Assembly: GCA_963750735.1 (NCBI GenBank)
Contig: CAVVRY010000003.1
Coordinates: 310,001-374,000, forward strand
Direction: 5' to 3'
Origin: JANTGF01 sp963750735
GTDB taxonomy: Bacteria > Bacteroidota > Bacteroidia > Bacteroidales > VadinHA17
DNA length: 64,000 bases
Shown: one piece after another, positions 20,607 through 29,762 of the stretch
How positions within the stretch are numbered: position 1 is the stretch's first letter
How the letters are laid out: every line of letters begins with the position of its first letter
The notes under the pieces: model-generated
Seen by the model: only the letters and a program-made list of their open reading frames with translations
Databases searched by the model: none
What the model was told of the DNA's origin: nothing
Made by a program: the position numbers and the translations under genes

Positions 20607-20975
20607 TTACGCAAAGGTATAAACTCCCTTAAAACGTAAAAATACAGTATTTCCTGATTGTATTTTAGCACTGACCCTGCATACATCTTCTATTTCAGAA
20701 ATAATTTCTATTTCAAGTTGCAGACTTATGACCTGTCCGGGGTCAACCATAGCTAGAAATTTAATATTTGAAGCACTTTTTAACCTGATTTTTTTGCCTA
20801 AAGCACTGGCAAGGATTTCCTGAACAATTTGTAATTGTAAAACTCCTGGCAATATAGGTTGTCCGGGGAAATGGCCTCTATAAATATCGTGGCCGGGGTT
20901 CAATTCGATATCAGCCAGGATTTGATTACCATCAAGTTGTACTTTAAGTAAATTGTATAATCCGTTAATTAGCAT
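20607..20975 (-). CDS. FabZ-like 3-hydroxyacyl-ACP dehydratase (hotdog fold)
   Basis: A short hotdog protein with the FabZ/FabA-like signature ELNPGHDIYRGHFPGQPILPGVLQLQIVQE, including the catalytic His of GHFPGxPxxPG. The reading frame is open to 20,993, but MLINGLYN at 20,975 is the more sensible start. It is one of two dehydratase-like genes in the cluster and probably makes the trans double bonds of the polyene during each elongation cycle. Confidence 0.85.
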   Translation of the reverse strand: MLINGLYNLLKVQLDGNQILADIELNPGHDIYRGHFPGQPILPGVLQLQIVQEILASALGKKIRLKSASNIKFLAMVDPGQVISLQLEIEIISEIEDVCRVSAKIQSGNTVFLRFKGVYTFA

Positions 20976-20979
20976 GTTA

Positions 20980-21640
20980 TTAATAATTATCAATTCTTAG
21001 AAGATCAATCTTGAGACTTTTGGGTTTATGAATTATATGGATTTTTGAAGGACCTGATCCTACATACTCCAAAATTTCAATTCGGGATTTTGTATAAAAC
21101 ATACCCTTTATTTCAATTTTCAAATAAAGATCTTCATTCTCATTTCTCGAATAATAGCTGTTAACTCCAATTCCCTGGTACCTCGTGAGTATGATTCCAT
21201 CTTTTTCATCTAAAAAATAGCTTTTCCCTATTGATTCAGAATAATTCATAAAAAGTGATTCAAGGGCTGGCTTGATCTTTTTAATAAACGACCTGTTATT
21301 AAGATAACTTACACTGTAATGTACTTTAAAATTGTTCTCCTCACTATTTAAAAACTCGTAGTCAAAATAGTTGAATCCAACTTCCGACATAAAAACAACC
21401 CGGTAAGATTGGGAAGCGGGCAGGTATTTAATAAGCATCAACCCACTTAGAGTATTTCCTTTGTATTTCATGGTGGACTTATACAAGTGCTTTTTCAAAG
21501 TCCTGATCAAATATTTTTAAATCCATTATATCAGGATCGACTGAATCCAGGGTTTTTAAGGAGCTGCATGCCCCCAATATCAGGAACAAAAATATACCAA
21601 AACAAACAAGAAATTTATTTCGGGAATAGTAAAAAACCAT
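20980..21640 (-). pseudogene. lipoprotein of flexirubin cluster, one frameshift
   Basis: An N-terminal frame (21,640 to about 21,480) gives a lipoprotein signal with lipobox ILGACSS. It ends just after FDQDFEKALV. The next frame continues YKSTMKYKGNTLSGLMLIKYLPASQSYRVVFMSEVGFNYFDYEFL. Adding one T near 21,481 joins them (ALVYKSTMKYKG). No catalytic motif is visible. Its place beside LolA and a hotdog enzyme suggests an outer-membrane lipoprotein that receives or anchors the pigment. Confidence 0.72.
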
Positions 21641-21779
21641 TATTGTATGTTCAACAAAAGAACTCAATCTGCATCTAGCAATTTAATATTTATTATATAT
21701 TTTAATACTTATTTTATAGATTTTTATAACATATTACTTAAAGTATCACTTCAATATTTTAATAAGTCAAATTTATGGC

Positions 21780-22433
21780 CTATTGTAACTGAAAAGTTTC
21801 ATTCGGAATATCAACATTTAAGAGGGTATTCTGGAAATCTAAAACTGTAAAATCCTCATTGGATTCAGTAATAATTACTTTCCTAACCGTAAGGTCTTTC
21901 TTTGCCTGGAAAATCCGGATTGACTTCAGCATTTCAGCTACCTCCAGCTGAACCGGTATTAATCTAAGCTCAAATAGTTCGGTGTTTTCATAATAATGAA
22001 TTTCAAACTCTTCACTCCCGGGAATTATTCCACTAACCATACTTACAATAATGGTATTTATTTGCCTGAACAAGAAGTTCGAATTCACATCAAAACTGCT
22101 AACTTCTTCCCCGTCCTTAATGCTAAATTTTCCATTATGGATAACAATAGCATATTGAATTGGCTCAAAATACTCCCACCGGACACTATTCTCTTTTTTA
22201 AAGCTAAAACTCCCCTTACTAATTATTTTTTCATCGAGCATAGAGAGATTTTTTTCCTGGATAAAATCACTCTGTATGGATTTGGTATTATCAGAAAACT
22301 CCTTCAGCTCTTTTTTATAACTATCAATATCCTTTAGAGGTGTAAAATTGCTCTCTTTATCCTGAATGGCCGATAGAGAAAGAATTAAAACCAAAAACAC
22401 CCACCATTTTTTAATGTGCCTCATATGCTTCAA
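21780..22433 (-). CDS. LolA-like outer-membrane lipoprotein carrier
   Basis: A 217-residue exported protein with signal sequence WWVFLVLILSLSA. The body matches the LolA fold: TKSIQSDFIQEKNLSMLDEKIISKGSFSFKKENSVRWEYFEPIQYAIVI resembles the LolA beta-sheet concave face. In pigment clusters a dedicated LolA-like carrier is thought to ferry a hydrophobic product or lipoprotein through the periplasm. It overlaps the deacetylase gene by 23 bp if the first ATG is used, and by 14 bp from MRHIKKWW. Confidence 0.85.
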   Translation of the reverse strand: MKHMRHIKKWWVFLVLILSLSAIQDKESNFTPLKDIDSYKKELKEFSDNTKSIQSDFIQEKNLSMLDEKIISKGSFSFKKENSVRWEYFEPIQYAIVIHNGKFSIKDGEEVSSFDVNSNFLFRQINTIIVSMVSGIIPGSEEFEIHYYENTELFELRLIPVQLEVAEMLKSIRIFQAKKDLTVRKVIITESNEDFTVLDFQNTLLNVDIPNETFQLQ

Positions 22434-23188
22434 TTGCTAATAAAGTATCTAAACCAACTATGTTATATGCATTATTCTTCAACCAGCTTACTATTTCTTT
22501 TACCAGAGAAAGAGTATGTTCATTTCTATCATGTAACAAAATTATATCGCCTGGCTGAACCTTTCGCATAATTCGAGAGATAACTTTACTTTTATCTTTA
22601 ATTGTATCAAGGGATCTTAAACTCCAACCGATAGATTCCATTTTCGACATTTTAACTGCTTTTGCAACAAAAGGATTGGTAATGCCAAAAGGAGGCCTAA
22701 AAAAACGAGGGATTCTTCCGGTAATTCCAAATATTTTATCATTTGTAGTACTAATCTCTTCTATCATGCGAGAAGGCAGCTTAAAATCAAACATAGTTGA
22801 ATGGGAATAACTATGATTTCCAATTATATGACCTTCGTTTATCATTCTTTTTACCAGCTGGTTGTTGTCCAAAATATTTTTCCCTACGCAGAAAAAGGTT
22901 GCCCTAAGGTTCTGGCTTGCAAGAAAATCAAGCAAGGCAGGAGTATACTGAGCATTTGGTCCATCGTCAAAAGTAATGGCAACTTCCTTTTTCAAATCAG
23001 AGCCATTATTGTATGAAGTAAGAAAGAAATTCCACCGGATATTGAAGACTCCTATTACAACTATTCCAATGTACAGAAATGCTATTAATAACAAAAAGAA
23101 TGCCTGGAATCTCAAAAAAGAATCGGCCTGTCAGAAGACCTACCAGTATAGCTAAGAAAATTATTGAGCTTATCTTGAATTTAGTCAT
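22411..23188 (-). pseudogene. polysaccharide deacetylase family protein, one frameshift near the N-terminus
   Basis: The catalytic NodB part is intact: AITFDDGPNAQYTPALLDFL (metal-binding Asp pair), GNHSYSHS (His-x3-His) and PPFGITNPF. The N-terminal membrane segments lie in two frames, MTKFKISSIIFLAILVGLLTGRFFFEIPGIL (from 23,188) and LLLIAFLYIGIVVIGVFN. A TTTTT run near 23,085 separates them, and removing one T gives one hydrophobic N-terminus. Alternatively a TTG start at 23,115 could make a shorter functional protein. Such deacetylases recur in flexirubin clusters; their substrate is unknown to me. Confidence 0.75.
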
Positions 23189-23200
23189 AAAGGCCTATTA

Positions 23201-23635
23201 TTACACTTTCTCAGGCTCTTCACTCAGGAAGATTTTCATTTCACAACTTGCACAAAGTGTACCATCTTTTTTCTTTACAGTTCCATTTACAATTTTGGCA
23301 TTAAAGACTGAGTGCATCACTTCAAGCGATGTTTCAATATTCTCACCTACTCCTGGCATTTCATAAATTTCGAGATTTTTTATCCCTCCAATATAACCGG
23401 TAAGAAGATCCTGGCCTTTTTGCTTTCGTTCATAGCCTGCAGCTGCTGCAGCTGTTTGAGCAATGTTTTCAATAAGACCCGGTTCATGAAAGTATCCATT
23501 TGAACAGAAGATATTCGACTCCTCAATTATGAATGAAGTTACCGTCAGGCTGTCTGTTGATTTGATGATACCATCGACCATTACGAAAGGTTCTCTCTGA
23601 GGGATAAGATCAATTATGCTATAGTTTTCTTCCAT
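23201..23635 (-). CDS. ApeP/FabZ-like hotdog dehydratase
   Basis: A 144-residue hotdog protein. LIPQREPFVMVDGIIK and YFHEPGLIENIAQTAAAAAG follow the FabZ pattern LIPHRxPFLLVD...HFPGxxxxE with the catalytic Glu/Asp in the LIEN helix. The ApeP dehydratase of aryl-polyene clusters has the same look. It probably dehydrates 3-hydroxyacyl-ACP intermediates in polyene elongation, together with the enzyme at 20,607. Confidence 0.85.
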   Translation of the reverse strand: MEENYSIIDLIPQREPFVMVDGIIKSTDSLTVTSFIIEESNIFCSNGYFHEPGLIENIAQTAAAAAGYERKQKGQDLLTGYIGGIKNLEIYEMPGVGENIETSLEVMHSVFNAKIVNGTVKKKDGTLCASCEMKIFLSEEPEKV

Positions 23636-23642
23636 TCCCGGG

Positions 23643-24723
23643 TTATGATAATTTCTTTTTCCTGCACTTAAATAAGGTGTGGCTTACTCCAATATCCTCA
23701 TAAGCCTTTTCCACATATAGTCCAGCTTTTTCTAGAAGGTTCAGCATATCCTCGGAGTGATACATCTGACTGTTGCCATTGGCCAAACAGGTAAAATAAA
23801 GGGAAGTGGCATGTAAGCTGTAGGTAGAGGCTTCAAACTTCTGCTTATCCCAATATGTTTCAAGGATCAGAAGAGATGAATTTTCATCCATTGCTTCATA
23901 TGATCGTTGTAACAATGACAAGATCTCCTCCTGGGAAAAGCAATCTAAGAACTGGCTCATCCAAATGATATCATATCCCCTGGGAAAGGGCTTGGTTCCA
24001 TCAAGTAAATTAAGGGATTTTGTATTTATCCTATCCTCAAAACCGGCCTCTTCAATGGCTTTTTCTGCTACCTTAGTTTGTCCCGGATGATCAAGAATTG
24101 TAAGTAAAACCTCATTATTATGCTCTGCACATTTTATCGAGAATTTCCCTGTATTCCCGCCTACATCAAGAATTTTTCCAGGAGAACCTTTAAATATTAT
24201 TGGCATCAATTCTGGAAAAGCATAATCGGAGTAATAATGATCGAATGCAAACCAGCTTTCCTTCACTTTTTCGGGCAATTCTGATAAACCTTCATAAATA
24301 GTATCCCATTCGCCAAACACTTTTAGCCCCTCCGGCTTGCCATTTCTAATAGATTCCTGAAGGTTGAACATGCCCAGGTAGTTCACATCATGCACAAAAT
24401 CCATATTCACTTTTGTGAGTTCATCACTCAATAATATAGAAGCCCGTTTTTGTAAGGAAGTACCTACCCTCTTCCAATCTAACCATCTCAAGGCTCAGTC
24501 CAGCTTCAAGGAGAACCTTTACTCCATAAAAGGATATGTTCAGGTCACTGGCAATGCCATGTATTTCAGCACCCTTTTTACCTGATTTTCTTACATATTT
24601 TAAGATCCCAAGGTCACGTAAAGCTTTAGCAGCCTGAAACATGATTGGGGCGAAAGCTATTTTCTGGGCATCGAATTTTGCTTGTATGGCTGATTTGTCA
24701 TCAGAGCCAGTGTTTTTACTCAT
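23643..24723 (-). pseudogene. SAM-dependent O-methyltransferase, one frameshift
   Basis: The N-terminal winged-helix/dimerisation part (SAIQAKFDAQKIAFAPIMFQAAKALRDLGIL, 24,723-24,430) ends abruptly at GFYIIE. The second frame continues LLSDELTKVNMDFVHDVNYLGMFN and the SAM-binding domain KILDVGGNTGKFSIKCAEHN with LDHPGQ. Adding one T near 24,437 gives GFYILLSDELTK. The shape is that of acetylserotonin-type O-methyltransferases, which in flexirubin pathways could methylate the aryl head group. Confidence 0.82.
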
Positions 24724-24751
24724 AGGAAATTCTATTTTGCTATATCAGATA

Positions 24752-25645
24752 TTAAACTGACCAAAAATAATAATAATTAAACCACTGCACCGGGTATTTT
24801 TTTACGATTAGCTCTAATTCCTTAATATAATCTCCAATCATAATTTTTAGCTGCGCATCCCGCTTCTTAATACTTGCCTGATGTGGATACAATTTTGGTT
24901 TTGAGGCGTAAAAATGATAATGTGTTTTCGTTTCTTTCATGGCAGCAACAAAAATCACCGGCTTATTAAACTTACTTGCCAGATAAAAAGGTCCGGTTGG
25001 AAAATAGGCAGGCTTGCCCATAAAATCAGCCAGCATCTTTTTCGATCCCGGCATAAACCGGTCACCATGAATGGCAACCAGCTCATTGTTTTGAAGTGCT
25101 GAACTAATCTTAATCAAATGTGTATAATCCTCCTTGATAGGAATAATATTCATATTTTTTTTAGTCATTACCTCATCAAGCATGTCTTTAATTCTTTCAT
25201 GCTCGGCCTCGAGCATAACAATATTTACACGTGTTTTGAGGCGGTCAAGTAACTGACCTGCAATTTCCCAGTTCCCTACATGGGCGCTTATTAGCAAGCC
25301 TCCATTCCCTTCTTCGACTATTTGGTGCAGATATTCTTCCCCCTGGAAATCAAATGAGAATTTTGCTGAAAATCCGGCTAACAGGGCTATTTTATCCAGT
25401 AGAATCTCTCCCAGCTTGAAATAGTTCTTATAAATGCTTACCAGGCTTTTAGTTGCTGAGTAGTGGAGTATCTTATGGAAGTATTGAAACATGGCTTTTC
25501 TTTCTCTGGGGGAGAAAAAGAAAAAGTAAAGGGCAACAAATCGCAATAGAAAATAAGCGGGTTTTAACCCAAAGTAACGCAGAATAAAAATGAAAATTTT
25601 ATATCCTGATACTCCGCCTCTGGTTTTACCCTTCCAAGATGGCAT
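24752..25645 (-). CDS. lipid A biosynthesis-type acyltransferase (LpxL/HtrB family)
   Basis: A 297-residue membrane-associated protein with the HxxxxD/E-type motif ISAHVGNWEIAG and the downstream VAIHGDRFMPGSKK block, as in LpxL/HtrB acyltransferases. In aryl-polyene and flexirubin clusters such an enzyme is thought to acylate a lipid or join the polyene acyl chain to the resorcinol. It is intact, begins 6 bp before the ACP stop region, and is probably supplied by that ACP. Confidence 0.88.
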   Translation of the reverse strand: MPSWKGKTRGGVSGYKIFIFILRYFGLKPAYFLLRFVALYFFFFSPRERKAMFQYFHKILHYSATKSLVSIYKNYFKLGEILLDKIALLAGFSAKFSFDFQGEEYLHQIVEEGNGGLLISAHVGNWEIAGQLLDRLKTRVNIVMLEAEHERIKDMLDEVMTKKNMNIIPIKEDYTHLIKISSALQNNELVAIHGDRFMPGSKKMLADFMGKPAYFPTGPFYLASKFNKPVIFVAAMKETKTHYHFYASKPKLYPHQASIKKRDAQLKIMIGDYIKELELIVKKYPVQWFNYYYFWSV

Positions 25646-25650
25646 TGGTT

Positions 25651-25890
25651 TTATACTCGTTCGAAAATATAATTATAGAGGTGATCCAGTTTCTTAATCT
25701 TCGTCATTTCCTCAGCCTGGATCTTTATACCAAAATCCTTTTCAATAATAACAGCTATATCGACGAAATCAAGGCTCCCAATATCCAGGTCATCTTTTAA
25801 CAAAGCATCTGGTGTAACCTGGTCAGCTTCAAGCTCAAATTCTTCAATTAAGAAGTCATCGACTTTTGAGATTATATCGTTTTTATTCAT
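25651..25890 (-). CDS. acyl carrier protein
   Basis: A 79-residue acidic protein with the phosphopantetheine site DLDIGSLDFVDIAVIIE (Ser39). The helix II region SLDFVD is typical of ACPs used with KAS III or aryl-loading ligases. It is the second ACP of the cluster, placed between a ketosynthase and the LpxL-type acyltransferase. Confidence 0.93.
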   Translation of the reverse strand: MNKNDIISKVDDFLIEEFELEADQVTPDALLKDDLDIGSLDFVDIAVIIEKDFGIKIQAEEMTKIKKLDHLYNYIFERV

Positions 25891-26023
25891 TAACAGTTAG
25901 CAAATTTGACACTCAGGCTGCAAAAATATTAATTTTCTGAAGTATAACTGAAAGATTAAGAAATTAATTGCAATAATTTTTGATCTGAGGTAGTATAATA
26001 TCCACTAATGCGAATCAAGCTAA

Positions 26024-27245
26024 TTAAAGTTTTTTCACAATCAGTGTGGAATTTGTGCCTCCAAAACCAAAGGCATTAGATAAAATGATATCTAACTTTT
26101 GTTCCTTCGTTTCAGGGATGATATTTAATTTTGCTGAATCTTCATCGGGGTTATCAAAATTAAGATTGGGTGCAATAAATGAATTCTGGGCCATAATCAA
26201 TGAGTATATTATCTCACTGGCCCCTCCCATCCACATTTCATGACCTGTTAATGATTTGGTGGAACTTACAGGGGTTTTTAAGCCTCCAAATATAGATTCA
26301 ATTGATTGAGCTTCAGTTTTATCACCAACCGGAGTAGATGTGGCATGTGCGTTAATATAATCGATGTTTTTGGGTGCCAGACTTGCATCCTTTAATGCTC
26401 TTTCTACAGAAACTGACAAGGCCATTGAGAGTAGGTACAGAAATATGGTCACCGTTGGATGAAAATCCATATCCCAGAATCTCCCCAAGAATTGGAGCTC
26501 CACGCTTTTTGGCGGATTCATAACTTTCAAGTATCAGAGTAGCAGCACCACCACTGGGAACCAGGCCATCTCTGTCCCTGTCAAAAGGCCGGGAAGCTTT
26601 TGTGGGTTCATCCATCCGTATAGAAAATGCATTGATCCCATCGAAACTACCCATTGAAAGGGCGTTAATTTCCTGGGCACCTCCACACACTATTCTTTCC
26701 TGTAACCCATGCTTTATCATGATATAGCCCATGCCAATTGAATGAGAGCCACTGGCACATGCTCCGCTAAGTGTATAATTGATCCCTCGCAACTTCAGGA
26801 TAACAGAAAGGTTCATGCTTACTGTTGAGTTCATAGACTGAAAAATGGAACCAGAACCAATCAGCATGGTATCTTTTCTTTCCCTGATAATGTCAGCTGC
26901 CTCAATTACCGGAATTGCTGAACTATCATTTCCATAGATAATTCCTGCTTCATTTTTAACCAGAAAGTCCAAATCGATTTTTGCATTTTCCAATGCTTCC
27001 AGGGTAGCGAGATAAGCATATTTTCCCTGCTCGGCCATTCCAACCCTCATTCGTCGGGGCAATAGCCCCTTTAAAACCGGCCGGTGAATAATACCGGTAA
27101 GTTGTGACCGAAATCCAAGGCCAACTCTTTCCGGATCAATACCAATTCCGGACTTCCCCTTGTACAATGAGTCCGTAACCTCTTGAAGATTCTTACCAAT
27201 AGTGGAATATACTCCCATTCCGGTAATTACGACCCTATTATTCAT
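26024..27245 (-). pseudogene. beta-ketoacyl-ACP synthase (FabF/ApeO-like), one frameshift
   Basis: The first frame (27,245 to about 26,425) carries VVITGMGVYSTIGKN and the nucleophile LSGACASGSHSIG (Cys163). It then leaves the family after GDHISVPTLNGL. The rest, with both histidines (INAHATSTPVGD; KSLTGHEMWMGGA) and the NAFGFGGTNSTLI end, lies in the next frame (26,024-26,530). Deleting one C near 26,422 gives NGLSVSVERA, restoring a protein of about 406 residues. It overlaps the reductase gene by 4 bp. Confidence 0.85.
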
Positions 27246-27970
27246 GTATAAAGACCTCCGTTTATATTAATCACTTCTCCTGTAATGTAGGATGCATTTT
27301 CTGATGCCAGAAACTGTACCAAATCGGCAACCTCCTCGGGCTTTCCAAAGCGGTTCATTGGTATCAATCTTTTCATCTCTTTCTCGTCCAGATCCCGGGT
27401 CATATCTGTTGTTATAAAACCGGGAGCAATGGCATTCACCGTAACTTTCTTCTTAGCTACTTCCTGCGCGAGGGCCTTTGTTGCCCCTATAACACCTGCT
27501 TTTGCAGCTGAATAATTTGTCTGCCCCGGCAATCCTTTTACACCTGATAATGAAACAATATTAATGATTCTTCCAAACTTGTTAATAACCATATCCTGAA
27601 GCAGGAACCTGGTTACATAAAAAAAGCCGTTCAGATTTATGTCAATTACCTCCGACCAATCCTCCTTTTTCATCCAAACCATCAACATGTCTTTGGAGAA
27701 ACCTGCATTGTTTACCAATATTTCAATATACTGTCCGTCGTTTTTAATCTTCCAGTCTCCCAGGGCCTTTTCCACTTCTTCAATATTGGCCACATCAAAT
27801 TTCAGAATCTCACCCTTGCCACCGCCCTGCTTAATGGTTTCAAGGGTTTTACGGGCTTCTTCCTCGTTCGACCGGTAATTTATTAAAACATAGTAACCCA
27901 ATTCGGAAAGCTTTAAACTAACCGATCTTCCGATCCCTCTGCTTCCTCCTGTTACCAGTGCATATTTCAT
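27242..27970 (-). CDS. fabG: 3-oxoacyl-ACP reductase (FabG-like SDR)
   Basis: A 242-residue short-chain dehydrogenase with ALVTGGSRGIGRS (cofactor glycine motif), ILVNNAGFSKD, NIVSLSGVKG (catalytic Ser) and NYSAAKAGVIGATKALAQE (Tyr-x3-Lys). The family end YITGEVININGGLYT is present. In this operon it reduces 3-ketoacyl intermediates made by the ketosynthases before dehydration. It overlaps the ammonia-lyase and ketosynthase genes by 4 bp each, a tightly coupled trio at the operon start. Confidence 0.92.
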   Translation of the reverse strand: MKYALVTGGSRGIGRSVSLKLSELGYYVLINYRSNEEEARKTLETIKQGGGKGEILKFDVANIEEVEKALGDWKIKNDGQYIEILVNNAGFSKDMLMVWMKKEDWSEVIDINLNGFFYVTRFLLQDMVINKFGRIINIVSLSGVKGLPGQTNYSAAKAGVIGATKALAQEVAKKKVTVNAIAPGFITTDMTRDLDEKEMKRLIPMNRFGKPEEVADLVQFLASENASYITGEVININGGLYT

Positions 27971-29517
27971 ACTTTACCAATAACGTTAGGTCTGTTGTTT
28001 TCCAGATACTCCTTAATAGATTTTAGATCCTTATACTTTACAGTATCATGGGGAGTAATTTTAACTATCCTTTTTATTTCGCTGAAATAATGCCTGGCAT
28101 TTGATGATAATTGCTCCTCAAAGCCTAAGTACTGAACAGCATAGGCCAGGGATAAAAATTCAACTGCCAGTACCTCAAAAGTGTTTTCAATTACCCTCCT
28201 GCACATTAAAGCAGCATTTGTTCCCATGCTTACCACATCCTGATTGTCGCCATTATTTGGAATGCTATGAATATAAACCGGATTGGATAAAGTCTGGTTT
28301 TCCGCTACCGTGGAGGTTGCAGTAAATTGTGTTCCCTGCAAGCCAAGATTCAGACCAAGCACCCCAAGATTCAAGAAAGGAGGTAATATTTCATTGAGTT
28401 TGCTATTCATCAGGAAATTTATCTGCCGCTCAGCCAGGATTGAAAGTTTTGTTATGGCGATCTTTAATTTATCCATTTCAAACGATACATAATCGCCGTG
28501 GAAATTTCCACCGTGGTATACCTGCTTTGTTTCGGCATCAACAATGGGATTATCGTTAACTGAATTAACTTCCTCAATCAGTATTCTATCTGTATTTTCA
28601 ATGGTTTCAATCACCGGGCCCAATATCTGGGGGACACAACGTAGTGAGTAATATTCCTGTACTTTTTCCTCAAAAACTTTCTTATTCCCGTTCTTTATTT
28701 TATAAGAATTATCCTGCCTGCGCTTAATCAGGCGACTTCCCTCAACAAACTCCCGCATGGCTTTTGCTATTAATTGCTGCCCTGCATGTTGCTTGGTTGA
28801 ATTGAGCTCAAAGGAGATGTGATCATCAAAAGATTTTACAATTTCATTGATCAGGGAAGAGGCAATAACTGACCAGTTCACCAGATTTCTTGCCCTAATT
28901 ACATTTATTACCCCAATGCCTGTCATTACCGAAGTTCCATTAATCAGTCCAAGGCCCTCACGCAGACGACATTTTAGCGGTTTCAGTCCCAATTGCTTGA
29001 ATACTTTTTCGGCAGCCTGAAGTTTGCCCTGATAATAAACCTCTCCTTCACCCAGAATGGCAAGAGCAATATGAGAAAGCTGTACAAGGTCACCACTGGC
29101 ACCAACACCACCGTGCTCGGGAACGTAAGGTATGATGTTGTTGTTGATAAACGCTTCCAGGAGATTTACTACATCAATGTGAATAGCTGAACGTCCGAAT
29201 GAAAGGCTTCTTAAGCGGGCTACAAGTGCTGCTTTTACACACATTTCATGCAGCGGTTTTCCCAATCCGGCTGCATGGCTCCTTATCAGGTTGCATTGGA
29301 GTTTTATTTGCTTCTCCTGGTCGATTTCATACTGAGCCATAGGCCCCAGGCCTGTATTTACTCCGTAAATGGTTTTATTCACAGAGAAATCCTTCAGGAA
29401 TTCATAGGCCGTATTTACCTTCTCCTTTAATTTCGGTGAAACACTTACAGGTTCATCTCTGAAGATAATCTTGTAAAAATCTTCTAGAACCAGATTCTTT
29501 TCCTCAATTTTAATCAT
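27967..29517 (-). CDS. tyrosine ammonia-lyase of the HAL/PAL family
   Basis: A 516-residue lyase with the MIO-forming triad in EHGGVGASGDLVQLSH (Ala140-Ser141-Gly142), the N-terminal IYGVNTGLGPMAQY loop with catalytic Tyr51, and LRCVPQILGPV and SVNDNPIVD blocks. It strongly resembles the Flavobacterium tyrosine ammonia-lyases of flexirubin clusters, including the LIRSHAAG selectivity loop. It should convert tyrosine to 4-coumarate, the starter of the aryl polyene. It is the first gene of the operon and is intact. Confidence 0.9.
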   Translation of the reverse strand: MIKIEEKNLVLEDFYKIIFRDEPVSVSPKLKEKVNTAYEFLKDFSVNKTIYGVNTGLGPMAQYEIDQEKQIKLQCNLIRSHAAGLGKPLHEMCVKAALVARLRSLSFGRSAIHIDVVNLLEAFINNNIIPYVPEHGGVGASGDLVQLSHIALAILGEGEVYYQGKLQAAEKVFKQLGLKPLKCRLREGLGLINGTSVMTGIGVINVIRARNLVNWSVIASSLINEIVKSFDDHISFELNSTKQHAGQQLIAKAMREFVEGSRLIKRRQDNSYKIKNGNKKVFEEKVQEYYSLRCVPQILGPVIETIENTDRILIEEVNSVNDNPIVDAETKQVYHGGNFHGDYVSFEMDKLKIAITKLSILAERQINFLMNSKLNEILPPFLNLGVLGLNLGLQGTQFTATSTVAENQTLSNPVYIHSIPNNGDNQDVVSMGTNAALMCRRVIENTFEVLAVEFLSLAYAVQYLGFEEQLSSNARHYFSEIKRIVKITPHDTVKYKDLKSIKEYLENNRPNVIGKV

Positions 29518-29762
29518 TCGCTATTTTTCTACAAAATAAAATGTATACCCAAAAAATCAGATTAGCCGGCAATTTCAAATAAGAGGCTAAAATTAGAAAA
29601 AATATAATAATTGGGACTGAGTCTATTCCCTGAAACTCATATATTGAGATTTCTCCATTTCCAGAAAACAGCATAACCTGTTGTATTAAGCGTGGTGAAC
29701 AGAATACAGGTTAGCAAATTTAAAAAGCACCCCAATAGCTTACCGGGCTATATCAGAAAATA
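29518..29762 (-). other. intergenic region upstream of the pigment operon
   Basis: A 245-bp AT-rich gap between the ammonia-lyase start and the tldE-like stop. It must hold the pigment-operon promoter, but I find no strict TAnnTTTG box. An 8-bp inverted repeat (TAACCTGT at 29,674-29,681, ACAGGTTA at 29,706-29,713) with a 24-base spacer might be an operator or weak terminator for the tld genes. Confidence 0.35.
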
